From Geomonas subterranea (GTDB lineage Bacteria; Desulfobacterota; Desulfuromonadia; Geobacterales; Geobacteraceae): 64,000 nt of DNA. The notes under the pieces are model-generated. The model had not been told where the DNA came from. It saw only the letters and a list, made by a program, of their open reading frames with translations, and made no database searches. The stretch lies in the NCBI RefSeq assembly GCF_019063845.1, contig NZ_CP077683.1, forward strand, positions 3,898,501-3,962,500. The letters are read 5' to 3'. Positions 27,191-35,263 of the stretch are shown here, piece after piece (the stretch's first letter is position 1; each line of letters starts with the position of its first letter). A program made the position numbers and the translations under genes.

Positions 27191-28243
27191 TTAAGCCACC
27201 TTTTTCCCGGCTATCCCTTCCGTCACCTCCACCGGGAGCAGGCCCGCGTCCCGCATCCGGGCGATGAGCGCCTCCCGCGGGACGCGCAGGTGCCAGCCGG
27301 CATGGAAGCGGTCGGCGGCAAGGAGCAGACCGCCGGGGGCAAGACGGGCGGCAAGGCCGGCAAAGGCGTCCCGCAACTGCTCCGGCTCGTGCAAAAGCGG
27401 CCCGCCGAGGAGCCCGTTGCAGAGCACCAGGTCGTATGGCTCGCGCTGAGGTGCCGTGTCCACCCGGTCCTGGTAAAACTCCAGAGCGGGCCCCGTCTCT
27501 CCCGGTACCAGCCCCCCGACCCGCGCCCGGTACTGGCGTTGCCGCTCGCGGGCGTGCGGGAAATAGAGATGCGCGGCGGCGAACAGCTCGATCTCTTCCA
27601 GCGTTGAACCGTGCAGCACGCTCCCCCGGCCCAGTCCCACATCCGCGACAAGCTGCGCTGCCTGATAGGCTCCCTCGCCGCTGCCGCAGGCGGCATCGAG
27701 CACCCGGATTCCCGCACCCGCACGCGTCGCGTTCTCCCGCAGCCAGTCCGCCAGCCACCGGTACTGGTCCGGATACCTGTCGAAGCCGCCGCCGAAGTGC
27801 TGGGGTAGCATCAGGGCGAAGAGGAAAGCCTCCCGCTCGGCCCCGTCCTGGGCCAGCCGGCGCAGCGCCGGCGCCGGGTCGGCAGCTTCAAGCCGGGAAG
27901 GGAGCTTCTGGAGCAGGTCGAGCCAGCTTGCGGCGTTGTGCAGATAGCTTCCGGAAAGAAGAGGGGCGAAACGGCAGCCGCGGCGCAGAATCAGCTCCAG
28001 CACGGCCCGGGGGCGCTCCAGCGGGAACAGGGCCTCGGTCGCCCCCCGCATCTCGTTACTGACGGCGAGGCCGGGAGCCCAAAGAGGGAGGGGGTAACTG
28101 GCGGCGTAACATGCGAATTCCGAGGAGAGCCGCTCGATGCGTCGTTCCAGAGCGGCGTCGAGCAGGGAACCGGGGACCAGGAGCCGTTCCAGCCGCTGCC
28201 GGATCTCGCTCCCGTCGGTGGTCGGGATGAACGAAAGCTGCAT
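27191..28243 (-). CDS. SAM-dependent methyltransferase, CheR-like
   Basis: The 350-residue protein has a C-terminal class I methyltransferase domain (residues about 175-330) with the SAM motif VLDAACGSGEGAYQAAQ, an acidic strand end near HGSTLEEIELFAAA and a post-I block YDLVLCNGLLGGPLL resembling CheR-type enzymes. The N-terminal 170 residues are helical and unrecognised. The start at 28243 lies two bases after the MATE stop codon, so the two genes are coupled. The substrate is unknown. Confidence 0.78.
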   Translation of the reverse strand: MQLSFIPTTDGSEIRQRLERLLVPGSLLDAALERRIERLSSEFACYAASYPLPLWAPGLAVSNEMRGATEALFPLERPRAVLELILRRGCRFAPLLSGSYLHNAASWLDLLQKLPSRLEAADPAPALRRLAQDGAEREAFLFALMLPQHFGGGFDRYPDQYRWLADWLRENATRAGAGIRVLDAACGSGEGAYQAAQLVADVGLGRGSVLHGSTLEEIELFAAAHLYFPHARERQRQYRARVGGLVPGETGPALEFYQDRVDTAPQREPYDLVLCNGLLGGPLLHEPEQLRDAFAGLAARLAPGGLLLAADRFHAGWHLRVPREALIARMRDAGLLPVEVTEGIAGKKVA

Positions 28244-28245
28244 CG

Positions 28246-29589
28246 TCAGATGATGACCTGGTGCAGGTCGCGGCGCTGGTAACGCCACCAGAAGGCTCCG
28301 GCACGGAAGAACCAGTCGATGAGGAAGACGCTCCAGACCGCGTACAGGGAGAGCCGCAGCGGCACGGCCGCGATGTAGGAGAGAAGGACCCGGATGCCCC
28401 ACATGGAGACGAGGGTGACCAGGAAGACGTAGTGGGTATCACCGGTGCCTCGCAGGCTCCCGGCATAGACGAAGGAGATGGCGAGCGGCACCTGGGCGAA
28501 GGCGACCAGTCTCAGAAACACGCTCCCTTTCTCGATCACCTGCGGGTCGTGGGTAAACAGGGCGATCAACTGGTGCGGCAGGAACAGGAACAGCAGGGCC
28601 ATGCATCCCATGACCAAAACGGCGAGGCGGAGCGCCTCGGTGTGGCTCATGTGGGCGCGCCGGAGTTTCCTGGCGCCGATCGATTGCCCCATCAGGGTCG
28701 CCGCGGCGATCCCCATGCCGGCGCCGGGCATGAAGGAGAGGGACTCGATGGAAAGCCCGATCTGGTGCGCGGCGTAGGCGGCGGTGCCGAAGCCGATGAT
28801 GAACTTGGAGTAGAAGAGCTGCCCCGACTGCTGGGCCACGCGCTCTAGTGCCACCGGGTAGCCGATGCCGATCACCTTCTTCAAAAGGGGGAGGTCGGGG
28901 CGCCCGATCTTCAGGTACCCCTTCCTGAGCGCCTGGATCAGCAGGTAGCTGAAGCCGGCGGCCTCGGAGAGGTTGATGGCGTAGGCGGCGCCCAGCACAC
29001 CGTAGCGCGGGAACCCCAGGTGGCCGTAGATGAGGGGATAGGCGATGGCGACGTGCAGGACGTTGACCAGCAGGATCCCCTCCATTGGGGTGCGGGTGTT
29101 GCCGGTCCCCTGCATGATGGCGGAGAGGATGTTGAGGCCGGCGGTGAAGCCGAAGTAGAGAAAGACCAGGCGGATGTAGTCCGAGGCGTAGGCGAGGACG
29201 TCCGGGCTCGCCCCGAGAAAGACGGCGACATCCCTGCCGAAGCCGATGCCGAGCAGGGTGGCGGCGACGGCGAGTACGGCGCAAAAGAGCAGGGAGGCGA
29301 AGGCGGTGCGGCGTGCCTCCAGGCGGCGTCCCGCGCCCCACAGGTGGGCGATGACGACGTTTGCGCCGGTGGAGAATCCCCAGAAGACCGTCATGGTGAC
29401 GAAGATGAGGAGCTGCCCGAGGCCCGTGGCGGCGATGGCCGCCGCCCCCAGTCCCCCCACCATGAAGATGTCCACGATGGAGACCAGGCGCTGGAACAGC
29501 GAGGAGAGAAGCACCGGCATGGAAAGCGCAGCCACGTTGCGCCGGATCGAGACCCGTTTGGTGCTTTTATTGATCGTAAAATATTTCAA
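28246..29589 (-). CDS. MATE family efflux transporter
   Basis: The 447-residue inner-membrane protein has about twelve helices in two homologous halves. The first half begins LSMPVLLSSLFQRLVSIVDIFMVGGLG, the standard MATE start, and the second half includes YPVALERVAQQSGQLFYSKFIIGFG. Members export cationic drugs or metabolites using sodium or proton gradients. It is translated just ahead of the CheR-like methyltransferase, so the two may act on the same compound, which is inference. Confidence 0.9.
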   Translation of the reverse strand: MKYFTINKSTKRVSIRRNVAALSMPVLLSSLFQRLVSIVDIFMVGGLGAAAIAATGLGQLLIFVTMTVFWGFSTGANVVIAHLWGAGRRLEARRTAFASLLFCAVLAVAATLLGIGFGRDVAVFLGASPDVLAYASDYIRLVFLYFGFTAGLNILSAIMQGTGNTRTPMEGILLVNVLHVAIAYPLIYGHLGFPRYGVLGAAYAINLSEAAGFSYLLIQALRKGYLKIGRPDLPLLKKVIGIGYPVALERVAQQSGQLFYSKFIIGFGTAAYAAHQIGLSIESLSFMPGAGMGIAAATLMGQSIGARKLRRAHMSHTEALRLAVLVMGCMALLFLFLPHQLIALFTHDPQVIEKGSVFLRLVAFAQVPLAISFVYAGSLRGTGDTHYVFLVTLVSMWGIRVLLSYIAAVPLRLSLYAVWSVFLIDWFFRAGAFWWRYQRRDLHQVII

Positions 29590-29684
29590 GATTGAAAAAC
29601 CTTACAGGGATGAAGGGGATGCGGGGACGAGGCGAAACCGCAGCCCAGCCTTATCCCCTGCATCCCTTTCATCCCTGTTAGCGA

Positions 29685-29939
29685 CTACAGTTCCTTCAAG
29701 ATGCCTTCCTGGCTGCGCACGAAGTTCTTGGCCCGCCCCGACGGGGCGATGATGCCGTAGGCCATGGCTTCGTTCAGTTCCGCTTCCGTTGCGCCTGCTT
29801 CCTTCGCGACCGCGAAGTGCTTCTTCAGTCAGTCGGGACAACCGACCGCCACGGCACAGGCGACACGGATCAATTCCCGGTACTTGGTCTCGAGGACTTC
29901 CTCGTACTCGAAATCCAGGATCTTCTTGCGGATTTTCAT
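29685..29939 (-). CDS. AhpD-like selenoprotein (in-frame TGA read as selenocysteine)
   Basis: ATG at 29939 (GAGGAGG upstream) opens an 84-codon frame interrupted only by TGA at 29831-29829. Reading through gives the AhpD/carboxymuconolactone decarboxylase motif CxxUxxxH: Cys34-Pro-Asp-Sec37-Leu-Lys-Lys-His41, flanked by ELIRVACAVAVG and AVAKEAGATEAELNEAMA, which match the family on both sides. The frame ends at TAG 29687-29685. In the family the second Cys is the catalytic thiol; AhpD-like selenoproteins with Sec at this place are known. A hairpin with a GGUC loop follows the TGA. The protein should act as a thiol/selenol peroxidase or disulfide reductase partner. Confidence 0.88.
29802..29831 (-). 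promoter_or_regulatory. Bacterial SECIS-like hairpin next to Sec codon
   Basis: On the minus strand the bases after TGA form a perfect six-base-pair stem CUUCGC / GCGAAG closing a GGUC loop; the G and U of the loop lie 18-20 nucleotides after the TGA. The E. coli fdhF SECIS also presents GGU in its apical loop at a similar distance, which is what SelB recognises. Confidence 0.75.
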
Positions 29940-30065
29940 GGTCCACCTCCTCGCAGGGGAGCTGTACTGACAAGCGCCTACATAACTAGCACAAATGCAA
30001 GCCTCTGGAAACATCAACCTGCTGGGGGGACAGGGGAGGGGAGGCGCCCGGGAGGGGCGCGGATA

Positions 30066-30422
30066 CTATTCGGTGACGGGGTGCCCGGGGCGCGGAGAGC
30101 CGGTCAGCTTCCTGACCGCGTCGGTCATCCCGCGCACCTTGGTCTCGAACTCCCCGTAGGCGCGCGCGATCTCTCCCTCGGCGCTTGCCACCAGGGCGTT
30201 CAGCCTCCTCTCGGCGGCCTCGAGCTCCTTGCGGTACTGGTTCAGCTGTTCATCGACGTCCATCAGCATGTTTTCCAGCTTCCAGCGCCGGTGGGCCGGC
30301 GTCAGGGAATAATCGTTGAGGATGGCGGTGATGTCATCCTCGGTGCTGCGCAAAAGCGCCTCCGCTTCCCTTCTTTTCCTGATCGCCTGCCGCGTCTTCT
30401 CCAATGAAATGATCTTCGCCAT
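30066..30422 (-). CDS. Coiled-coil protein of unknown function
   Basis: About 118 residues, nearly all predicted helix, rich in Glu, Arg, Leu and Ala with heptad-like spacing (for example LENMLMDVDEQLNQYRKELEAAERRLNALV). No motif, signal peptide or membrane helix is seen. ATG at 30422 is chosen; a TTG at 30461 would add 13 residues. It starts upstream of the selenoprotein gene on the same strand with 126 bp between. I do not recognise a family. Confidence 0.6.
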   Translation of the reverse strand: MAKIISLEKTRQAIRKRREAEALLRSTEDDITAILNDYSLTPAHRRWKLENMLMDVDEQLNQYRKELEAAERRLNALVASAEGEIARAYGEFETKVRGMTDAVRKLTGSPRPGHPVTE

Positions 30423-30461
30423 GCCTGTTCTCACTCTAGAGCCGCTCACCTTCTCAACCAA

Positions 30462-30916
30462 ACCCCGCCTATCATATTGTATTTGCGGGAAACGTGTAAA
30501 TACTCAAAATGAAGAGGGAAATCTCATGCGGAGGCGCTCAGCCCGTGCTGTGCGGCCATAACGGCGCGAGCCCCTGTCAACCGCCGCGGTAGCGGCGAGG
30601 CTTGAAAGTGGTTAAAATCCTGATACTTTTTCCACCTGTGCCGTTGTCCTCTACTGCGGGAAAGCGCCGAGCGGTCATGGGGAGGTCCTGGGGAGGCGGT
30701 GCAGACGGCGGCACGAGGTTCACAGTGCTGGTCTGACGACTGGGCAGGCAGCAACGTACTCTGAGAGTGAAACCACAGAGACGTTGCCGGACATGGTGTC
30801 TCAGAAAATATTTTTTCTCTCTATGAAAGCGCGCCCAGAGCCACATCAGTGTCAATGCCCGCTCCGTTCAATCAGTGTGGATAAAAAATATGATTGCAAT
30901 TGTTTCTATGTGGTGA
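30462..30916. other. Intergenic region without a recognised gene
   Basis: About 450 bp between the coiled-coil gene and the riboswitch promoter. A small hairpin (CCGCCGC GGTA GCGGCG) near 30580-30598 lacks a T-run. Nothing else is recognised. Confidence 0.4.
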
Positions 30917-30922
30917 TATGAA
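30894..30922 (+). promoter_or_regulatory. Putative sigma-70 promoter of the riboswitch leader
   Basis: TTGCAA (30894-30899) and TATGAA (30917-30922) are 17 bp apart and place the start of transcription just ahead of the GEMM aptamer. Each hexamer matches four of six consensus bases. Confidence 0.45.
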
Positions 30923-30943
30923 AGTTCCATAACTGAAAAAACG

Positions 30944-31059
30944 TTCTCCGAACGGGCAAAGCCAGAGTAATCTGGTGACGCAAAGCCACGGGTCCTGACA
31001 TCAGGATAGCCGAGTTGCCGAAGAGATGATTTGCATCTTGGCATCCGGCGTTTTTTTTT
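30944..31059 (+). promoter_or_regulatory. GEMM-I (cyclic dinucleotide) riboswitch with terminator platform
   Basis: Hallmarks of the GEMM-I aptamer occur in order: GGGCAAA (30954), a CCAGA/UCUGG stem closed by the GNRA loop GUAA (30962-30975), GACGCAAAGCC ACGGG (30977-30992), a CCUGA/UCAGG hairpin (30994-31005) and AGCCGAGUUGCCG (31008-31020). The 3' GCCG of the aptamer can instead pair with CGGC at 31046-31049, enclosing AGATG/CATCT, and a run of nine T follows; this is a terminator that competes with the ligand-bound fold. Geobacter GEMM-I RNAs sense c-di-GMP or 3',3'-cGAMP; the ligand is not resolved here. Confidence 0.88.
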
Positions 31060-31069
31060 ACCGACACAA

Positions 31070-31107
31070 GAGCACTGTCATCTATCTGATGGCAGTGCTT
31101 TTTTTTT
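31070..31107 (+). terminator. Second strong terminator in the leader
   Basis: An eleven-base-pair stem (GCACTGTCATC / GATGGCAGTGC, one G-U pair) with a five-base loop is followed by nine T. It lies 11 bp after the T-run of the riboswitch terminator. Confidence 0.85.
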
Positions 31108-31191
31108 GTCCTCTTCGTTCTTTCAAAACCGGTCCGGTTCGTCTCGGGTCCTGCATCGGAAACACAGGTGCGGGGGCGGGCGAGCCAGAAA

Positions 31192-31280
31192 AAGTCGCCG
31201 AAAGGGTAAAGCACGTGCAAACGTGCGGCACAGAGCCACCATCCAGCGGGAGCTGGTTAGAGGGGCCGTCGAAGTGACTT
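31192..31280 (+). ncRNA. Second structured RNA, GEMM-like candidate riboswitch
   Basis: A closing stem AAGUCGC / GUGACUU encloses GGGUAAA, a perfect GCACGU/ACGUGC stem with the GNRA loop GCAA, then CGGCACAGAGCCAC, a CCAGC/GCUGG hairpin and AGAGGGGCCG. The order matches GEMM-I, but the conserved GACGCAAAGCC is changed to GGCACAGAGCC, so this may be a variant or a different aptamer. Confidence 0.42.
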
Positions 31281-31299
31281 GCAGGAAAATTCCGTCTTC

Positions 31300-31356
31300 T
31301 TCCTGTCGAGCCCAGCCCCCTTTTGGGACGAGCTTTTCTGTTTTTTACTCCCCCGT
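31300..31356 (+). terminator. Possible weak terminator after the second RNA
   Basis: GAGCCCAGCCCCC TTTT GGGACGAGC is an imperfect hairpin followed by TTTTCTGTTTTTT. It could be the expression platform of the RNA at 31192-31280. Confidence 0.35.
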
Positions 31357-31412
31357 TTACAACGGGAGGGGCTTGTAATGGATTGCGATTCCAGCAAAAG
31401 AGGGAGGAGTCG

Positions 31413-34400
31413 ATGAACACACTACGTAGTCTGATGGCAGGAGTTTTACTGCTGGTAGCGCCCATCACGGCGCCGGTCACAGCCTTGGCGGCGTTGGACA
31501 CCACGCCGCCGGCCACGGTAGCCAGCCTGACGGGTACCAAAGGAAGCGACGGCTGGTACTCGACACCGGTAACCGTCACGCTTGCCGCAACAGATGCTGC
31601 GGGTGGCTCGGGAGTGGCGAAGATAGAGTACAGCCTCGACAACGCGTCCTGGCAGTCCTATACCGCTCCGCTGGTCTTCGACAAGGACACGAACGGCTAC
31701 GTCTTTTTCCGCTCGACCGATCTTGCCGGCAACGTTGAAACTCCCGCCAAGTCTCAGGAGATCAAGGTCAACAGGAGTGGCCTCGTGGGGCTGTGGCACA
31801 TGGACGGCGACTGGAGAGACGCCTCCGTGGCAGGAAACCACGGCACAGGATTCAACGGAGTGACGTTCAGCACGAAGGCGAAAATCGGGGCGCAGTCCGG
31901 GAGCTTTGACGGAACGAACGATTATGTCGCCATCCGCGATGCCGATACTCTGAGCCCTCAAGCTAACGGGCGGATCAGCATTAGCGCCTGGGTCTATCTC
32001 AGGTCTTACCCGTCTGCAGGCCAAGGGCGTACTCCCGTCATTGCCAAAGGAGACGGAAGCTATGAGTATGCCCTCTACGTTTACAGTAACGGCAATGCCG
32101 GTTTGTCTCTTTGGCAGCTGTCAGGCGGGAGTCACATAGAAATCCTCGGTGGCGCCATACCGCTCAATACGTGGACCCACGTGGCCGGCGTGTACGATAT
32201 TTCTGCCCAGAAGAAGGCGGTTGTGTATGTAAATGGTGCCGAGGCCGCCAGTGGCACGACGACATCAGGTTCTGTGGCCAACGGGCCGTCACCGGTACAT
32301 ATCGCCCACCGTCCCGACAACGCCGCGTACCAATACCTTAACGCACTCCTCGACGAGGTTTCCATTTACAACCGTGCCCTGTCGGAAGCGGAAGTCCAGG
32401 AGCACTATCGCCATTACGCCGTCAACGCCCCGACGGTGAACCCCGTCGCGTCCCCAATCGCCAACTCGACCATCACACTCGGCGGCACCAAGCCGGCGGA
32501 TACCGCCGTGGCGGTGAATGGGAACATCCTGGTGCCGCTCGATGGAACGACCAATTGGCAGGGGAGCTACACCCTGACGCAGGGAACCAACACCATTTCG
32601 GTCACCGCTGTGGACGGCCTCAATCGCAACAGCCTCCCGGTGGTTTCGACCGTGGTTCTCGACATGATGCCGCCCCAGGTGACGGCGACCGCGCCGGCAC
32701 GCAACGCGGTTGTGAGCGCCGCTCCGGGCGCAGTCGCCCTGACCCTGGCAGATGCCGCCTCCGCAGTCGACTATGCCGCCACTTTGAGAGGCGCGGCGGT
32801 GACCAACGCGTACGGTCTCCAGATCGCCGGGACGTGGAGCACCTCGGGCAGCGGCGCGGCCGGCTCGGTTGTCTTCACCCCCTCGGCCGAGCTAGGGGAC
32901 GGATCTTACACGGTTACCATCAAGCCGACGGACGTTTTGGGTAACGGCACGACTTACAGCCTTTCCTTCGCCGTCGACCGCACGCCTCCCGCGGCTCCGG
33001 TCATCGACCCCGTCGCCGGGGCGATTCGTGTTTCCGCGCGGACCATCACGGGCACGAAGAGCGCTGACAGCGCGAGTATCACCGTCCTCTGCGCGGGTGC
33101 CTTCGCCGGCACCGTCTCCTACCCGACCGCCACGACCTGGAGCGTAAACGTCTGGGGGCTGAAGGAGGGGGCTAACTATGTAACGGCCTACGCGTACGAT
33201 GCGGCGGGGAACGCCAGCACATCGGCCACCGCGACCATCACGCTCGACACCGTTACGCCCTCCGTGGGTGCGACGCCTGCCGGCGGGCTCTACAGCTCGA
33301 CCCAGAGCGTGGTCCTCGCCGCCAGTGAGCCGGGTATCATCTATTACACCATTGACGGCTCGACCCCTACCGCAGGCGCTGCCACATACGGCGAGCCGAT
33401 CTCCATTCCCGCGGGAGCGACCCTCAGGTACTTCGCACGTGACCTGGCCGGTAATGACAGCGAGATCAAAACCGAAAATTACGTCATCGACAGCGCTCCC
33501 CCGGTGCTGGCAATCTCGGCACTCAGCGACGGTGCGCTCACCAACAACGAGATCCTGAACATTTCGGGTACCGTTACCGACAGCACCGGCGTGAAGGAAC
33601 TCATGGTCAACGAGGCGGCGGTCCAGGTGAATGCGGACGGCAGCTTCAGCTATCCGCTGGTACTGAAGGCGGGCCCGAATTGCGTGACGGTTGCAGCAAC
33701 AGACCTCATTGGCAACAAGGCGACCAGCATGCGGAGTGTAACGCTGGACCAGACGGCGCCGGTCCTGGTGGTCTACAGGCCCGCCGACAACAGCAAGACG
33801 GGCACCGGCCTTCTGGAGCTGCACGGCACCGTCGACAAGGCATCCACTGTAACGGTTAAACGGAAGGATGCGGTCCAGAGCGCGCTCATGAGCGGAGCGG
33901 ACTTTATCGCCACGGTCAGCCTCGACCCCGGGTACGACACCATCGAGATAATCGCCACCGACCTGGCCGGCAACCAGAGCTCGCAGAAGCGGACGGTGGT
34001 GTTCGATGACCAGGTGCCTTCCTTGGCCGTGACCGTGCCGAACCAAGACGTCCGTACCAACCAGAGCAGCGTGACCATCAAGGGGACGGTGTATGACGCC
34101 CTCACAACGGTTGGCGTCACGGTAAGCGTGGACGGCAACGTGGTCACTGTACCGGTGATTGACGGAGCCTTCGAGCAGGTGGTGAGCTTCAGCGAAGAGA
34201 AGACCTACAGCATCATGGTCACGGCAACCAACGAGGCAGGCACCTCCACCACTGTCCAGCGCAACGTCATTTACGACATCACGCCGCCGTCCCTCGGCAT
34301 CGATCCGGTTGCCACTCCCGTTAACCAGACGAACGGGACGATAAGCGGCACCAGGGAAGCTGATGCCGTGGTAACGGTGGCCTGCGCTACGGCGACCGTG

Positions 34401-35168
34401 GGAGAAGTCAGCTATCCGACCGCGACAACCTGGCAGGTGGCTGTGTCCGGCCTCGCAGAAGGCCAAAACCTGATCACCGCCGCCTCGACCGATGCGGCCG
34501 GTAACGCGGTCACGGCAACAACGACCATCGTTTTGGTGACCAAATCCCCCGAAATCACGCTCCAGGTGACCCCGGATGTGATCTGGCCGCCGAAGAGGAA
34601 GATGGTGCCGGTGAAGATAACCGGAGGAGTTGAAGCCTACGGTTCCCGCATCGCTTCCACCTCGGTATCGGTGAGCGACGAGTACGGAAAGATCCAGTAC
34701 AAAAACCTCGCGCTTGGCAGCACGGTGATGCTGGACGCATGGTGCAATGGGACCGACAAGGACGGCAGGAAATACACCATCACCGTGGCAACTACCACCG
34801 TGGGCGGGATGACGACGACCAGGACGGCGACAGTGACCGTACTGCACGACAAGTCGGGGAAGACCACCTCCAGCGCAGCCGTTACGCCGGTCAAGGCAAA
34901 GACCACGCCTACCACACCTGCCGCGCAGGCAAAAACAAAGGCCACCTCCACCGTGCCTGCCACGCCGGCTAAAACCAAGGCCGCGACCACCGCACCTGCC
35001 ACGCCGGCTAAAACCAAGACCGCGACCACCGCACCTGCCGCGCCAGCTAAAACCAAGACCGCGACCACCGCACCTGCCGCGCAGGCGCAAACCAAGACCA
35101 CGACCAGCGCGCCTGCCGCACAGACAAAGGTCAAGACCGCGTCGGGCGCATCTGCCACGCGCCCTTAA
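31413..35168 (+). CDS. Large exported LamG/Ig-like repeat protein
   Basis: The 1251-residue protein begins with a signal peptide (LRSLMAGVLLLVAPITAPVTALA). An Ig-like domain (about 28-125) precedes a LamG/concanavalin-like lectin domain (about 128-335, starting GLVGLWHMDGDW and ending DEVSIYNRALSEAEVQEHY). Several Ig-like modules follow, one with the chitobiase-type GIIYYTIDGSTPT segment, then a Lys/Thr/Ala/Pro-rich tail made of 13-residue repeats. No LPxTG, PEP-CTERM or autotransporter end is seen, so anchoring is unclear. GGGAGGAG precedes the ATG. It is probably an adhesin or matrix protein controlled by the leader RNA. Confidence 0.85.
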   Translation: MNTLRSLMAGVLLLVAPITAPVTALAALDTTPPATVASLTGTKGSDGWYSTPVTVTLAATDAAGGSGVAKIEYSLDNASWQSYTAPLVFDKDTNGYVFFRSTDLAGNVETPAKSQEIKVNRSGLVGLWHMDGDWRDASVAGNHGTGFNGVTFSTKAKIGAQSGSFDGTNDYVAIRDADTLSPQANGRISISAWVYLRSYPSAGQGRTPVIAKGDGSYEYALYVYSNGNAGLSLWQLSGGSHIEILGGAIPLNTWTHVAGVYDISAQKKAVVYVNGAEAASGTTTSGSVANGPSPVHIAHRPDNAAYQYLNALLDEVSIYNRALSEAEVQEHYRHYAVNAPTVNPVASPIANSTITLGGTKPADTAVAVNGNILVPLDGTTNWQGSYTLTQGTNTISVTAVDGLNRNSLPVVSTVVLDMMPPQVTATAPARNAVVSAAPGAVALTLADAASAVDYAATLRGAAVTNAYGLQIAGTWSTSGSGAAGSVVFTPSAELGDGSYTVTIKPTDVLGNGTTYSLSFAVDRTPPAAPVIDPVAGAIRVSARTITGTKSADSASITVLCAGAFAGTVSYPTATTWSVNVWGLKEGANYVTAYAYDAAGNASTSATATITLDTVTPSVGATPAGGLYSSTQSVVLAASEPGIIYYTIDGSTPTAGAATYGEPISIPAGATLRYFARDLAGNDSEIKTENYVIDSAPPVLAISALSDGALTNNEILNISGTVTDSTGVKELMVNEAAVQVNADGSFSYPLVLKAGPNCVTVAATDLIGNKATSMRSVTLDQTAPVLVVYRPADNSKTGTGLLELHGTVDKASTVTVKRKDAVQSALMSGADFIATVSLDPGYDTIEIIATDLAGNQSSQKRTVVFDDQVPSLAVTVPNQDVRTNQSSVTIKGTVYDALTTVGVTVSVDGNVVTVPVIDGAFEQVVSFSEEKTYSIMVTATNEAGTSTTVQRNVIYDITPPSLGIDPVATPVNQTNGTISGTREADAVVTVACATATVGEVSYPTATTWQVAVSGLAEGQNLITAASTDAAGNAVTATTTIVLVTKSPEITLQVTPDVIWPPKRKMVPVKITGGVEAYGSRIASTSVSVSDEYGKIQYKNLALGSTVMLDAWCNGTDKDGRKYTITVATTTVGGMTTTRTATVTVLHDKSGKTTSSAAVTPVKAKTTPTTPAAQAKTKATSTVPATPAKTKAATTAPATPAKTKTATTAPAAPAKTKTATTAPAAQAQTKTTTSAPAAQTKVKTASGASATRP
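34932..35126 (+). repeat. Tandem 39-bp repeats coding for the C-terminal tail
   Basis: Five in-frame units of 39 bp (34932, 34971, 35010, 35049, 35088) encode variations on KTKxATTAPAxPA. Adjacent units differ by only a few bases, suggesting recent slippage or unequal crossover. Confidence 0.85.
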
Positions 35169-35225
35169 CTTGGGGTGCGGAAGCTGGCGCGCTCCTCAGG
35201 TGGAAGGTGACCGGCCAGCATAGAC

Positions 35226-35263
35226 AAAAAAAAAGACGCAGCCTGAAGGGCTGCGTCTTTTTT
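35226..35263 (+). terminator. Rho-independent terminator of the LamG protein gene
   Basis: AAAAGACGCAGCC and GGCTGCGTCTTTT form a 13-bp stem with a five-base loop, followed by more T residues. It lies about 60 bp past the stop. Confidence 0.88.

Noticed and set aside
29829-30017. Treating the AhpD-like gene as a pseudogene truncated by a nonsense TGA
   Set aside because: The frame after TGA retains family-like sequence and codon use, the TGA replaces the catalytic Cys codon exactly, and a SECIS-like hairpin follows.
32892-35090. A 732-residue open frame opposite the LamG/Ig protein
   Set aside because: It is antisense to a protein with recognisable domains and signal peptide, and its own sequence is Arg/His/Gly-rich without any motif.
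34932-35126. CRISPR array
   Set aside because: The 39-bp units are contiguous, in frame and without spacers; they encode a low-complexity protein tail.
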